NCBI GenBank assembly: GCA_002413185.1
Contig: DHWM01000091.1
Location: forward strand, 36,206 to 60,190
Direction of reading: 5' to 3'
Length of the DNA: 23,985 nt
From: Actinobacteria bacterium UBA5182
GTDB lineage: Bacteria; Actinomycetota; UBA4738
In this document: piece after piece, positions 1 to 7,632 of the stretch
Layout of the letters: each line of letters opens with the position of its first letter
Numbering within the stretch: position 1 is the stretch's first letter
Translations under genes and position numbers: made by a program
The notes under the pieces: model-generated
What the model saw: only the letters and a program-made list of their open reading frames with translations
Told to the model about the DNA's origin: nothing
Databases searched by the model: none

Positions 1-806
1 GGGAGGACCAGGGCGTCTCCTCGCTCCAGCTCGGCCTTCGAGGTGCCGGCCAGATTGACCGCCACCCGCGACACTGGCCGGGCAGTCTGCAGCGCTCGCT
101 TGTGGGTCTGGAGGCCCCGGATCCTGGCCCGATGTCCGGACGGGAGGATCTCGACCTCCTGTCCCACCGCCAGGGGGCCACCCGTCAGCGTTCCGGTGAC
201 CACGGTCCCCGCTCCTTTAATGGTGAACACGCGGTCGACGAACTGACGAGGACGTGAGGAGGTTCCGCCGGGAGGCGCCGCTCCCACCATCGCGTCCAGG
301 GCGCCCCTCAGATCGCCGATGCCCCCTCCCGTCGTGGCGGAGCAGGCCACGACCGGCGCGCCCGCCAAGCGGGTTCCTTCCAGGCGTTCCCGAACCTGCC
401 GCATCCGGGCCCGCAGTTGCTCGCCGTCGACGAGGTCCGCCTTGGTCAGGGCGACCACCGCGCCCTGGGGGTGCAGCACGTCGACGATCTGGAGGTGCTC
501 TTCGGACTGCGGCTTCCAGCCCTCGTCGGCGGCGACGACGAACAGCACCAGGCGGACCGGCCCCACGCCCGCCAGCATGTTGCGGATGAACCGCTCGTGA
601 CCTGGAACGTCGACGAACCCGATCTCCCGCCCCGACGGCAGCATGGTCCAGGCGAATCCCAGGTCGATGGTGAGCCCGCGTCGCTTCTCCTCGACCAGGC
701 GGTCTGGATCCATGCCGGTCAGCCGAAGGATGAGCGAGGACTTGCCGTGGTCGACGTGCCCTGCAGTGGCCACGACGTGCAGTGGGGCGTCTGGCTCGGC
801 GCGCAT
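1..806 (-). CDS. selB: Selenocysteine-specific elongation factor SelB (N-terminal part; runs off window)
   Basis: SelB is the GTPase that delivers Sec-tRNA(Sec) to the ribosome at recoded UGA codons. The visible 268 codons cover the G domain and the start of domain II. The G1 loop AGHVDHGKSS lies at about residues 15-24, RRGLTIDLGF at 42-51, DVPGHERF at 66-73 and TKAD at 121-124, followed by a switch into the beta-barrel domain (FVDRVFTIKGAGTVVTGTL). The RRGLTIDLGF form of switch I is typical of SelB rather than EF-Tu. The C-terminal winged-helix domains that bind SECIS RNA lie beyond the left edge. The ATG at 806 was chosen; an in-frame GTG at 815 is an alternative, and neither has a good Shine-Dalgarno. 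The gene starts 31 bases after the selA stop on the same strand, so it is very likely cotranscribed with selA. Confidence 0.95.
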   Translation of the reverse strand, partial: MRAEPDAPLHVVATAGHVDHGKSSLILRLTGMDPDRLVEEKRRGLTIDLGFAWTMLPSGREIGFVDVPGHERFIRNMLAGVGPVRLVLFVVAADEGWKPQSEEHLQIVDVLHPQGAVVALTKADLVDGEQLRARMRQVRERLEGTRLAGAPVVACSATTGGGIGDLRGALDAMVGAAPPGGTSSRPRQFVDRVFTIKGAGTVVTGTLTGGPLAVGQEVEILPSGHRARIRGLQTHKRALQTARPVSRVAVNLAGTSKAELERGDALVL

Positions 807-837
807 CTGGTGCACCGGCCCGGAGTTCCCGGTTCTC

Positions 838-2217
838 TCAGGCCTGCTCGAGCGCGTACCGGATCGCACGGACCAGGCGGTCGTCGTCGACCGGCGGCAC
901 CGACCGGAGGTCGAACACGAGCGTGCCGCCGTCGGTCCGGCAGAAGACCGGCGGTCGGCCCAGCCGCAGGCGAGCAGCCGCCACGTCCGGGGACGCGACC
1001 TCGAGCACCAGCTCCGCCGATGGGACGGCGTGGCCGGGAAGCGAGCCACCGCCCACCACGGCTTCCCCCGTCCTTGCCATGGCGGTTGGGAGACAGGACG
1101 ACAGGGCCCTGGCCCGTGCCAGCAGGGTGCTCTGCCGGACGGCCAGGGTTGCCCACAGGGGGATCTCATCGCGACGATCCGTGGCGTAGAGACGAAGGAC
1201 GGCCTCCAGCGCGGCCACCGTCATCTTGTCCACGCGGACGGCCCGGGCGATGGGATGCTGCCGCAGCTTCTCGACGAGGTCCGCCCGTCCGGCCACGATC
1301 CCGGCCTGCGGCCCGCCCAGCAGCTTGTCGCCGGAGAACGCCACCAGGTCGGCCCCGCCCCCGATCGCTTCGGTCACCGAGGGCTCCTCCGGCGGCACCT
1401 CGGGGTAGCGGTCCAGCAGGCCGCTTCCGATGTCGTAGAGGAGCGGGATCTGAGCCTGGGCGGCGATGGCCCCCAGTTCGCCCACGCCGACCTCGTGGGC
1501 GAAGCCGACCACCCGGTAGTTGCTGGGGTGGACCTTGAGGATCAGCCCGGTCTTCGGGCCGAGCGCCCTCCGGTAGTCGTTCGCCCGGGTCCTGTTCGTC
1601 GTCCCGACCTCGACGAGCTTCGCCCCCGAAGCCGCCATGATCTCGGGCAGCCGGAACTCCCCGCCGATCTCGATCAGCTCCCCCCGGGAGACCACGACCT
1701 CCTTCCGGGTGGCCAGGGCCGCCAGCGACAGGAGCAATGCGGCGGCGTTGTTGTTGACGACCAAGACATCCTCCGCACCGGTCAGCGCCTGAAGGAGCGC
1801 CTCCGCCCGGGAGGTCCGGCGGCCCCTCGCCCCGGTCTCCCGGTCCACCTCGAGGTCCGAATATCCCCGGGCCGCCTGCTCGGCCGCCCGGGCCGCCCGG
1901 ACGGGAAGGGGGGCCCGGCCGAGGCCGGTGTGCAGGATCACGCCGGTCGCGTTGATGACCTCGCTCAGCCCGTAGTAGTTCCGGGCCGCGGCGCCGATGG
2001 CCCGGGCCAGGATCACCGATTCCTCCGGAAGGGGCCGGCCGTGGGCCGCCGCGGCCCTGGCCTCTCGAAGCGTGGCCTGGAGTGCCTGCTTCACCATCGG
2101 CCGGCCGAACTTCGTCGCCGCCTTCTTTGCAGGGGTCGCACGGAGCAGCGCGTCGATGGAGGGGATCTCGCGGAGCCTCTCCACGCGCGGTGACGAGGCC
2201 ATCTCCGGCCGGCTCAT
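838..2217 (-). CDS. selA: L-seryl-tRNA(Sec) selenium transferase SelA
   Basis: SelA is a PLP enzyme that converts Ser-tRNA(Sec) to Sec-tRNA(Sec) using selenophosphate. The product is 459 residues, close to the E. coli enzyme (about 463). An N-terminal region with the family signature REIPSIDALL (about 17-26) is followed by INATGVILHTGLGRAPL (89-105), the nucleotide-proximal VNNNAAALLL (154-163) and the PLP lysine in SGDKLLGGPQAG (K298). The start at 2217 is fixed by context: its ATG overlaps the TGA of the upstream monooxygenase-like gene as ATGA, implying translational coupling. Longer upstream reading frame is open but would overlap that gene deeply. selB follows 31 bases downstream. A selD or selC gene is not visible in the window. 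Confidence 0.96.
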   Translation of the reverse strand: MSRPEMASSPRVERLREIPSIDALLRATPAKKAATKFGRPMVKQALQATLREARAAAAHGRPLPEESVILARAIGAAARNYYGLSEVINATGVILHTGLGRAPLPVRAARAAEQAARGYSDLEVDRETGARGRRTSRAEALLQALTGAEDVLVVNNNAAALLLSLAALATRKEVVVSRGELIEIGGEFRLPEIMAASGAKLVEVGTTNRTRANDYRRALGPKTGLILKVHPSNYRVVGFAHEVGVGELGAIAAQAQIPLLYDIGSGLLDRYPEVPPEEPSVTEAIGGGADLVAFSGDKLLGGPQAGIVAGRADLVEKLRQHPIARAVRVDKMTVAALEAVLRLYATDRRDEIPLWATLAVRQSTLLARARALSSCLPTAMARTGEAVVGGGSLPGHAVPSAELVLEVASPDVAAARLRLGRPPVFCRTDGGTLVFDLRSVPPVDDDRLVRAIRYALEQA

Positions 2218-2519
2218 GCCGGCGGCCGTTGCCAGGGGACGAAACGCCTGTGCAGCAGCGGTTCCCGGTAGTGAGGCTCCCACTTCTTGCCGATGCCTTC
2301 GTGTTCCTCCACGTGCTCCCACGCCCGGACCCGTTCCACGTCATCCCACTCCGAGACGATCACGTAGACGTGCCCGTCGGTCATCGAGGGCCCCATCTCG
2401 GCCCACTCGTAGCCGGGCTGGCGTTCGGCCAGCGTCAGCATTGCTCGGAGGTCCTGTTCGAAGTCCCGGCGGTCGAAGTCCTCGCGCATGGAGAACTTCA
2501 GGTAGGACAGGATGGTCAT
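2214..2519 (-). CDS. Small antibiotic-biosynthesis-monooxygenase (ABM) fold protein
   Basis: A 101-residue protein with the features of a dimeric alpha/beta-barrel (ABM-like) domain: an N-terminal beta strand (MTILSYLKFSM), an amphipathic helix, then VYVIVSEWDD, followed by a short helix and a strand-rich tail. ABM-fold proteins include heme-degrading and quinone-forming monooxygenases as well as proteins with no known activity. No active-site residues can be assigned here, so the reaction is unknown. It is the first gene of an apparent operon with selA and selB and shares an ATGA overlap with selA, so it is produced together with the selenocysteine factors. A -10-like hexamer lies 10 bases upstream of its ATG. 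Confidence 0.75.
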   Translation of the reverse strand: MTILSYLKFSMREDFDRRDFEQDLRAMLTLAERQPGYEWAEMGPSMTDGHVYVIVSEWDDVERVRAWEHVEEHEGIGKKWEPHYREPLLHRRFVPWQRPPA

Positions 2520-2529
2520 GGGGCAACCG

Positions 2530-2535
2530 AGCGTA
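2530..2535 (-). promoter_or_regulatory. Putative -10 box for the ABM-selA-selB operon
   Basis: On the minus strand the hexamer TACGCT (TANNNT type) ends 10 bases before the ATG at 2519. It sits in the 36-base gap after the acyl-CoA dehydrogenase stop. A transcript starting about 7 bases downstream would have a leader of only about 3 bases. No convincing -35 box and no Shine-Dalgarno is seen, which fits near-leaderless initiation. Confidence 0.45.
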
Positions 2536-2555
2536 GCAGCCGCGCCCGGTCTGGC

Positions 2556-3728
2556 TCAGAGCCCCAGGGAGCGCGCGATGATGACGCGCTGGATCTCGCT
2601 GGTGCCCTCGACGATGCGGAGCATTCGGACCCATCGAAAGATCCGCTCGACCGGCCCCTCGGTCAGCAGGCCCATCCCGCCGTAGATCTGCACCGCGCGA
2701 TCGGCCACCCGGTTCACCATCTCGGTGTTGTTCAGCTTGACCATCGAGGACTCCTTGATCGGGTAGTCGCCCTGGTCGACCAGCCACGCCAGGTGATAGG
2801 TCATCAGGCGCGCGGCGTGGACCTCGAGCGCCGAGTCGGCCAGCATCCACTGCACGGCCTGGTACTTTCCGATCGGCTTGCCGAACGTGTGGCGGTCCTT
2901 GGCGTACTGGGTGCAGATCCGGACCAGATGGTCGGCGATACCGACGCACATCGCCCCGATGAAGGCCCGTCCTCCATTCAGGAACCTCATCCCGCTGGCG
3001 AACCCGTACCCGAGCTCTCCGATCATGTTCTCCCTCGGGACCCGGCAGTCCTCGAAGATCAGCTCTGCCTGGTTCGTGTCGCCGGCCAGCGTCTTCTGGT
3101 GCTTTCCGACGACGAATCCTGGGGCGCCCCGCTCGACCAGGAACGCGGTGATGCCCCCGCTGGCCCGCTTGTCCCTGTCGGTGACGGCGAAGACCACGGC
3201 GACGTCGGCGCGGGCTCCGTTGGTGATCAAGTGCTTCCGTCCGTTCAGGATCCATTCGTCGTCCCGCAGGACGGCGGTGGTCCGGATCGACTGCGCGTCC
3301 GATCCGGCCTCGGGTTCGGTCAGGGCGAAGCACATCGTGGTCTCGGCCCGGACGAGGGGCTCGACGTACTTCGGGTGGAGGTGTTCGGGGAGGTCCATCA
3401 GGATGGGGTTGGGCGCCTCGGGGTTGGGCGGCCCCAGGACGAACGCCCCGAATCGCAGCCCGGATTTCGCGCCCTCCTCGACCAGAAGCGCGGAGCCGAG
3501 GTTCGAAAGTCCCTGTCCCCCAACGCTTTCCGGCATGTGCGCGGCGTAGAAGCCGAGTTCGGCGGATTTCCTTCGGAGTGCAAGGCCCGCCTCCCGCATC
3601 TCCTCGGTGAACACGTCGTCCTGGATCTGGACGGCGTAGAACTCCTCGACCGGGCGAACCTCCCGTTCGAGGAACGACCGGAAGGACGCCAGGAGGTCCT
3701 GGTAGTCCTGGGGGATGGCGAAGTCCAT
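2556..3728 (-). CDS. Acyl-CoA dehydrogenase
   Basis: A flavoenzyme of 390 residues that would oxidise an acyl-CoA at C2-C3 and pass electrons to electron-transfer flavoprotein. The helical N-terminal domain is followed by the FAD-contact motif FALTEPEAGSD (134-144), WILNGRKHLITNGA (159-172) in the beta domain, and the C-terminal helical domain containing KDRHTFGKPIGKYQ, YGGMGLLTEGPVERI and VEGTSEIQR. The glutamate of VEGTSEIQR (E374) is at the position of the catalytic base of medium-chain enzymes. The substrate cannot be told from sequence. The ATG at 3728 gives a normal family length; much longer open frame upstream lies antisense to nuoD and is rejected. The gene is divergent from nuoD across 45 bases. 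Confidence 0.93.
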   Translation of the reverse strand: MDFAIPQDYQDLLASFRSFLEREVRPVEEFYAVQIQDDVFTEEMREAGLALRRKSAELGFYAAHMPESVGGQGLSNLGSALLVEEGAKSGLRFGAFVLGPPNPEAPNPILMDLPEHLHPKYVEPLVRAETTMCFALTEPEAGSDAQSIRTTAVLRDDEWILNGRKHLITNGARADVAVVFAVTDRDKRASGGITAFLVERGAPGFVVGKHQKTLAGDTNQAELIFEDCRVPRENMIGELGYGFASGMRFLNGGRAFIGAMCVGIADHLVRICTQYAKDRHTFGKPIGKYQAVQWMLADSALEVHAARLMTYHLAWLVDQGDYPIKESSMVKLNNTEMVNRVADRAVQIYGGMGLLTEGPVERIFRWVRMLRIVEGTSEIQRVIIARSLGL

Positions 3729-3773
3729 GTCGCGCCGTACGGTAGCGCGTCGCGGTTTGATACGCTCCCCGCG
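3729..3773. promoter_or_regulatory. Divergent promoter region between acyl-CoA dehydrogenase and nuoD
   Basis: The 45-base gap carries a -10-like hexamer for each direction. TACGCT at 3761-3766 (plus) lies 7 bases before the nuoD ATG. TACCGT (minus, 3744-3739) lies 10 bases before the dehydrogenase ATG. An 8-base perfect palindrome CCGTACGG (3735-3742) overlaps the minus-strand hexamer and is flanked by CGCGC (3731-3735) and GCGCG (3745-3749), so it could be an operator. Neither start has a Shine-Dalgarno at normal spacing, which suggests leaderless or near-leaderless mRNAs. Confidence 0.5.
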
Positions 3774-4979
3774 ATGGACACCAGGGATCAGCTGGTCACC
3801 GAACGTGCCGCGTTCACGGCCACCAGCGACGCCTGGATGCTCCGCGGCGGCGGGATCGACATCGTCACCGAGGGGCCTCTGCGGACCGAGGAGATGATCC
3901 TCAACATCGGGCCGCAGCACCCTTCGACCCACGGCGTCCTGCGAGTGGTCTTGGAGCTCGACGGTGAGCGGATCATCCGGGCCGAGCCGGTGATCGGGTA
4001 CATGCACCGAGCCGCGGAGAAGCTCTCGGAGTATCGGGACGCCCGCCAGGTCCTGGTCCTCATGAACCGCCACGACTGGTTGTCGGCCTTCAACAACGAA
4101 CAGGGCTGGGTCATGGCCGTGGAGCGGCTGCTGGGGATCGAGGTGCCCGACCGGGCCCAGTGGATCCGCACCATGCTGTGCGAATGGAACCGGCTCCTCA
4201 ACCACCTGATGTTCACCGGTTCGTATCCGCTGGAGCTCGGGGCCATGACGCCGATGTTCTACGCGTTCCGGGAGCGGGAGATGATCCAGGGGCTGATGGA
4301 GTCTGCGACGGGCGCCCGGATGCACCACTCCTTCGTCCGGGTCGGCGGCCTGAAAGATGACCTGCCCAGAGGGTTCCTGAAGCACTCGGGCGAGGTCCTG
4401 GTGTGGATCAGGAACAAGCTCCGGGACTTCGAGAACCTCATCATGGGGAACGAGATCATCCACGTCCGCACGAAGGGCATCGGGATACTTCAGCCGGACA
4501 TCGCCATCTCCTACGGTTGCTCCGGTCCGGTGCTCCAGGCGAGCGGTGTGCCCATGGATCCCCGGAAGGACTCCCCCTATGAGAAATACGGCGAGGTCGA
4601 GTTCGACGTGCCGGTGGGAGAGAACGGCGACTGCTTCGACCGGCTGTGGGTGCTGGTCCAAAGGATGTGGGAGTCCTGCAAGATCATCGAGCAGTGCATG
4701 GACAAGCTTCCTCCGGGTCCCTACATCTCGCCGAAGCTGCCGAAGAAGATCAAGTTCCCGCAGGACTCCGAGATCTACGTGCGGACCGAGAACCCACTTG
4801 GGTTGATGGGGTACTACGTGGTGGGGGACGGCGGTGATTTCCCGTACCGGCTGCGGATGCGGACCGCCTCGTTCTCCAATGTATCGATGATTCCTGCCCT
4901 GTTGCCGGGAACGCTCTTCCCCGACCTCATCGCCATCCTGGGCAGCGTGTTCTTCGTCGTGGGCGACGTCGACCGCTAG
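3774..4979 (+). CDS. nuoD: Solitary NADH-quinone oxidoreductase subunit D (NuoD / 49-kDa subunit homologue)
   Basis: A 401-residue complex I 49-kDa subunit homologue that would form the quinone-reduction site together with NuoB. Motifs: GPQHPSTHG (46-54), HRAAEKLSEYRDARQ (78-92), NRHDWLSAFNNEQ (98-110), LNHLMFTGSYPLELGAMTPMFYAFRERE, and the C-terminal ILGSVFFVVGDVDR. Using bovine mature numbering from memory, H53, R79 and W102 correspond without gaps to His59, Arg85 and Tyr108. Tyr108 contacts the quinone head group and is Trp here; I recall Trp at this place in actinobacterial second copies (NuoD2), so it may mark a clade. No other nuo gene is present in the window. The ATG at 3774 has no Shine-Dalgarno and sits 7 bases after a TANNNT box. 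The gene converges on a MidA/NDUFAF7-type methyltransferase gene. Confidence 0.92.
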   Translation: MDTRDQLVTERAAFTATSDAWMLRGGGIDIVTEGPLRTEEMILNIGPQHPSTHGVLRVVLELDGERIIRAEPVIGYMHRAAEKLSEYRDARQVLVLMNRHDWLSAFNNEQGWVMAVERLLGIEVPDRAQWIRTMLCEWNRLLNHLMFTGSYPLELGAMTPMFYAFREREMIQGLMESATGARMHHSFVRVGGLKDDLPRGFLKHSGEVLVWIRNKLRDFENLIMGNEIIHVRTKGIGILQPDIAISYGCSGPVLQASGVPMDPRKDSPYEKYGEVEFDVPVGENGDCFDRLWVLVQRMWESCKIIEQCMDKLPPGPYISPKLPKKIKFPQDSEIYVRTENPLGLMGYYVVGDGGDFPYRLRMRTASFSNVSMIPALLPGTLFPDLIAILGSVFFVVGDVDR

Positions 4980-6169
4980 TTCCGGCGCGAAAGCTCGCCC
5001 TCGCCGGTTTCCCGAACCGAGCTGGGCGCCGGATCGGACGGAGTTCCGACGCCGAAGCAGACCACGAAGAACTCGCCGAGGCCGGGCCGGGCCAAGAGCT
5101 GGTTCGCCCGGTTCCTGTTCGAGTAGATGCGCATGGCGTCGATCCCTCGCCGGGCGCCGATCGCCTCGACCTGGCGGGTCTGGGCGTGTTCGTGCAGCTC
5201 CCGGAACCCCAGCCGGAGGAGGGCGTCTCGCTGCCTCACCGGTCCCCACACGTGGGGGGTCCGCGAGCGGGCGTGGGCGACCAGCCGATCGAAGTCGACG
5301 CCGGCGGTGATGTCACGAGAGCCGGGCGCGGTGAGGACATCGGCTTCGACACGATGGCCGCGGTACGAGTGGACTGGTGGGGGCGCCTGGCCGCTCGCCA
5401 CGCCGTAGTCGACCAAGAAGACGTAGCCCCGTTCGATGACGTTGATGGCTTGGTCCACGAGCTCAAGGGCGGCGGGGCTGACGGCCGCCTGGTGGCCGGG
5501 GCGAAGGGACGACGGGACCAACGCCGCCACGTCATCCGGCGGCGCGTCGCCTTCGACGAGCACGAACCCTCCACGCCGGTCGACCGAGACGAGAACCTGG
5601 GCCGGCCCGGCTGCGGTGCGGCGGACCAGGTGAAACGGCAGGTTGTCCAGGACCTCGTTGGCGATGACGCAGCCGATGAGGCCTTTGGCAAGGTCGCCGA
5701 TCGAGTCCGCCACCGATGACACGGCGCGGATCCCGGCCTCGGCCAGAGCGCGGCGCGCCCCCGGGCTCCGTTCGACAGCAATGTAGGACGTGTGTTCGAG
5801 AAGCACCGCAGGAAGCGCGTCGAGAATCTGCCGGGCCAGGGTCCCGTCTCCTGCGCCGACTTCCACGACGTCGAACCGCTCCGGGCGGCCGAGCAGGTCC
5901 CAGAACTCCTCGATCTGCCGAGCTACCAGCACGCCGAACAGTCCAGACACATGAGGGCTGGTGACGAAATCGCCGCGCTCCCCGATCGGAGGGCGGGTGT
6001 AGAAGCCCTCCTCCGGGTCGTACAGAGCGGCGTCCATGAACTGGGCGAACGTGATGGGGCTGTCCTGTGCGATGCGTCGCCGGAGCCGCTGCTCGAGATC
6101 CGCTTGAACTGCGAACGGCTCGGGTAGATCGGGTTCATCCGCCGCCATCGGGATGTACTCTGCCATCAT
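4976..6169 (-). CDS. MidA/NDUFAF7-family SAM-dependent methyltransferase
   Basis: A 397-residue protein of the DUF185/MidA family. Family hallmarks are MDAALYDPEEGFY (about 45-57), GDFVTSPHVSGLFG (66-79), the SAM-binding glycine loop VEVGAGDGTLARQIL (102-116), ANEVLDNLPFHLV and VDYGV. The human member NDUFAF7 dimethylates Arg85 of NDUFS2, the NuoD orthologue. Here the gene lies tail to tail with nuoD and its TAG and the nuoD TAG overlap in one CTAG at 4976-4979. The inferred role is therefore arginine methylation of that NuoD; this is not shown by the sequence alone. Start: two tandem ATGs at 6169 and 6166, preceded by GGGGA; an ATG at 6148 is an alternative. Only 6 bases separate this start from the divergent Nudix start. 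Confidence 0.88.
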   Translation of the reverse strand: MMAEYIPMAADEPDLPEPFAVQADLEQRLRRRIAQDSPITFAQFMDAALYDPEEGFYTRPPIGERGDFVTSPHVSGLFGVLVARQIEEFWDLLGRPERFDVVEVGAGDGTLARQILDALPAVLLEHTSYIAVERSPGARRALAEAGIRAVSSVADSIGDLAKGLIGCVIANEVLDNLPFHLVRRTAAGPAQVLVSVDRRGGFVLVEGDAPPDDVAALVPSSLRPGHQAAVSPAALELVDQAINVIERGYVFLVDYGVASGQAPPPVHSYRGHRVEADVLTAPGSRDITAGVDFDRLVAHARSRTPHVWGPVRQRDALLRLGFRELHEHAQTRQVEAIGARRGIDAMRIYSNRNRANQLLARPGLGEFFVVCFGVGTPSDPAPSSVRETGEGELSRRN

Positions 6170-6175
6170 TCCCCG

Positions 6176-6808
6176 GTGAGCATCCGGTTGGCTGCGACGG
6201 TGGTGGTCGCCCGTCCTGGACCCTTTCCCGGTGGGGGCGTGGAGGTCCTCGCGCTGAAACGATCGGCGCACAGCAGGTTCGGCCCGGGGTTCGTCGTCTT
6301 CCCAGGGGGCACCGTGGACCAGGCGATCGACGAAGCTCTGGCGGTGGCATGGTTCGGCTCCGCGTCGCAGGTCGGTCGGGCCTGCGCACTGCGCGAGCTG
6401 GCCGAGGAGACGGGGTTGGTCGCCACGGCCGGCGGGATCGTCGTGTCACAGTTGCGGCGTGCGGACGAGCCCGGTCTCGCTCCTCCTGATCCGGCCAGGT
6501 TGCCGGAGATCGCTCGGTGGATCGCGCCGGAGTTTCTCCCGGTTCGGTTCGACGCTCGGTTCTACGCGCTGGCCGCGGAGGATTGGGTGGAGCCGGTGCC
6601 GGACGGGGTCGAGGCCGAAGCGGCATGGTGGACTAGTCCGGCGACGCTCCTCCACGGAGCGTTCGACGGGGACACCCTTCTGATGTGGCCCACCCTCAGG
6701 ATGCTCGAGGCGCTCGACGGATGCAGGAGCGTGGCGGAGGTGCTCGAGCTTCGCGTCGAGCAGGTCGCGCCGCCGATGTCGCCGGCCCCGCCCTTCGCCC
6801 GACCATAA
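6176..6808 (+). CDS. Nudix hydrolase (NUDT7/NUDT19-like)
   Basis: A 210-residue Nudix protein that would cleave a nucleoside diphosphate linked to another moiety. FPGGTVD (42-48) is separated by an insertion from RELAEETGL (73-81). This longer form of the Nudix box is seen in CoA- and acyl-CoA-diphosphatase-like members (NUDT7/8/19 type) rather than in MutT, so a CoA-derivative substrate is possible but unproven. The start is GTG at 6176. A -10-like TACTCT at 6156-6161 lies inside the 5' end of the divergent methyltransferase gene. The MBL-fold gene follows after 5 bases, so the two hydrolases form a likely operon. Confidence 0.85.
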   Translation: MSIRLAATVVVARPGPFPGGGVEVLALKRSAHSRFGPGFVVFPGGTVDQAIDEALAVAWFGSASQVGRACALRELAEETGLVATAGGIVVSQLRRADEPGLAPPDPARLPEIARWIAPEFLPVRFDARFYALAAEDWVEPVPDGVEAEAAWWTSPATLLHGAFDGDTLLMWPTLRMLEALDGCRSVAEVLELRVEQVAPPMSPAPPFARP

Positions 6809-6813
6809 CTCAC

Positions 6814-7632
6814 GTGTATCGCATCGTCCGAGTGCTCGCCCCCAACCCCGGCCCGTTCACGCTGGAGGGGACGAACACGTGGATCGTGGGCGCCCCGGCG
6901 GTCGTCATCGATCCCGGGCCGCTCGACGACAAGCACGTCGAAGAGGTCCGGCGGGCAGCCGGCACGATCAAGGCGATCCTCCTCACCCACCGGCATCCGG
7001 ATCACGCGCCGGGGGCGGCGCTCCTCGCCGAGCGGGTCGGTGCGCCGGTCCTGGCGTTCGAAGCGCACGGGGGCGAGCAGCCCCTTGCGGACGGCGACGC
7101 CATCTCCGCCGGAGGCGGGGTGACCTTGACCGCCATCCACACCCCTGGGCACACCCCAGATCACGTGGTGTTCTGTCTGTCAGAAACGGGGGCCCTGTTC
7201 ACGGGCGACGTCGTGCTGGGGAGGGGAACGAGCGTGATCGATCCGCCCGAGGGCAACCTGGCCCACTATCTGGAGTCGCTGTCGCGGCTGCACGCCCTGT
7301 CGCCTTCGGTCCTGTATCCGGGGCATGGTCCGGTGATCTGGGAAGGGCGGCAGAAGCTGGCCGAATACATCGCCCATCGCGAGGACCGCGAACGCCAGGT
7401 CCTGGATGGATTGGAGTCCCGCGCACAGTCGCCCGAGGAACTGGTGCCGAAGATCTATTCGGCGTACCCGAGAGAGCTCCATCCCATCGCGGCACGCTCG
7501 GTGCTGGCACACTTGCTCAAGCTGGAGGCCGAGGGCCGGGCCAGGCGCGTCGGCGAGAAGTTCACCGCCGTTCACGAGGTTCCCTCGGCTCGAAGCCCCG
7601 CGGCCGCGAAAGGCGGGTCGAGCACCGAGTAG
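6814..7632 (+). CDS. MBL-fold metallo-hydrolase (LACTB2-like)
   Basis: A 272-residue metallo-beta-lactamase-fold enzyme. It has an N-terminal LEGTNTWIVG strand, the metal-binding THRHPDH (58-64), HTPGHTPDHVVF, a bridging aspartate in FTGDVVLG, and a distal histidine in LYPGHGPVI. A C-terminal helical segment (HPIAARSVLAHLLKLEAEGRA) matches the winged-helix-like extension of LACTB2, a single-strand endoribonuclease; related bacterial proteins may be thioesterase- or glyoxalase-II-like. The GTG at 6814 was chosen because the family N-terminus begins there and it follows the Nudix stop by 5 bases; the longer frame starting at 6685 would overlap the Nudix gene. The 3' end overlaps the convergent Crp/Fnr gene by 61 bases. 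Confidence 0.88.
   Translation: MYRIVRVLAPNPGPFTLEGTNTWIVGAPAVVIDPGPLDDKHVEEVRRAAGTIKAILLTHRHPDHAPGAALLAERVGAPVLAFEAHGGEQPLADGDAISAGGGVTLTAIHTPGHTPDHVVFCLSETGALFTGDVVLGRGTSVIDPPEGNLAHYLESLSRLHALSPSVLYPGHGPVIWEGRQKLAEYIAHREDRERQVLDGLESRAQSPEELVPKIYSAYPRELHPIAARSVLAHLLKLEAEGRARRVGEKFTAVHEVPSARSPAAAKGGSSTE

Noticed and set aside
2082..4979. Long plus-strand frame reading into nuoD from 2082
   Set aside because: The upstream portion is antisense to selA, the ABM-fold gene and the dehydrogenase; NuoD homology begins after 3774.
2556..5249. Very long minus-strand frame joining the acyl-CoA dehydrogenase to sequence antisense to nuoD
   Set aside because: Only the part from 3728 has family sequence; the rest is the shadow of nuoD caused by high GC.
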